From positions 1 to 39,246 of IMG/VR virus record IMGVR_UViG_3300042564_001890: a stretch of 39,246 nucleotides of DNA, one strand, 5' to 3'. The notes under the pieces were generated by a model. The model did no database searches. It saw only the letters and a program-made list of their open reading frames with translations, and was not told where the DNA came from. Every line of letters starts with the position of its first letter. The stretch's first letter is position 1. This DNA comes from a virus. The position numbers and the translations under genes are program-made. Shown here piece by piece: positions 39,219 to 39,246 of the stretch.

Positions 39219-39246
39219 TTGCTTTTGGTTTACTTTTTTGTTACAT

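Overview
The window looks like a long piece of a lytic, podovirus-type tailed phage infecting a Bacteroidota host, most likely a flavobacterium-like one. Four things support this: the base composition is AT-rich; many intergenic gaps carry the Bacteroidota -7 promoter element TAnnTTTG just before a start codon; Shine-Dalgarno sites are mostly absent and leaders are A-rich; and the gene order (TerL, portal, scaffold, capsid, neck/stabilisation proteins, internal virion proteins, tail fibre) recalls crAss-like and Cellulophaga/Flavobacterium podoviruses. No integrase, repressor, phage RNA polymerase, DNA polymerase or tail tape measure is seen. The phage name is not claimed; homology calls are from memory of families, not from a search.

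Layout. 1-5737 (+): DNA packaging and head: 3' end of TerL, portal, scaffold, major capsid protein, then a strong terminator. 5803-7362 (+): a HExxH metallopeptidase-like gene and an unknown head-module gene, each with its own promoter, ending in another terminator. 7438-15432 (+): neck/tail-stabilisation proteins, a 1333-residue tail/collar protein and two likely internal virion proteins. 15458-21244 (+): one 1917-residue internal virion protein with an overlapping terminator/promoter at its start. 21253-29104 (+): tail appendages, including a 1698-residue fibre with a self-cleaving peptidase S74 chaperone and a Tyr/Cys-rich small protein that may be the receptor-binding tip. 29116-30544 (+): small unknown genes including a zinc-ribbon protein. 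30615-33808 (+): lysis cassette: two small membrane (holin-like) proteins, a two-ended membrane protein, a secreted small beta-barrel-like protein, a GH19 endolysin and three overlapping spanin-like genes. 33809-39246 (-, apart from one small + gene): the replication side, read leftwards: a small protein with an SSB-like acidic tip, an AT-rich inverted repeat, a tRNA-like structure, a primase-helicase fusion, a tight run of small genes including two PD-(D/E)xK-type nucleases, and a metallophosphoesterase.

How it works together. The left arm is a late region divided into several transcription units by terminator-promoter pairs, all with promoters of the host primary-sigma type. The right arm is transcribed towards it and the two meet around 33.8-34.2 kb. 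Most genes abut or overlap by 1-4 bases, implying translational coupling. The points most worth a second look are the terminator/promoter overlap at 15457-15490, the lysis cassette with its outer-membrane-like protein, the inverted repeat plus undersized tRNA-like element at 38787-38939, and the repeated promoter-leader sequences.
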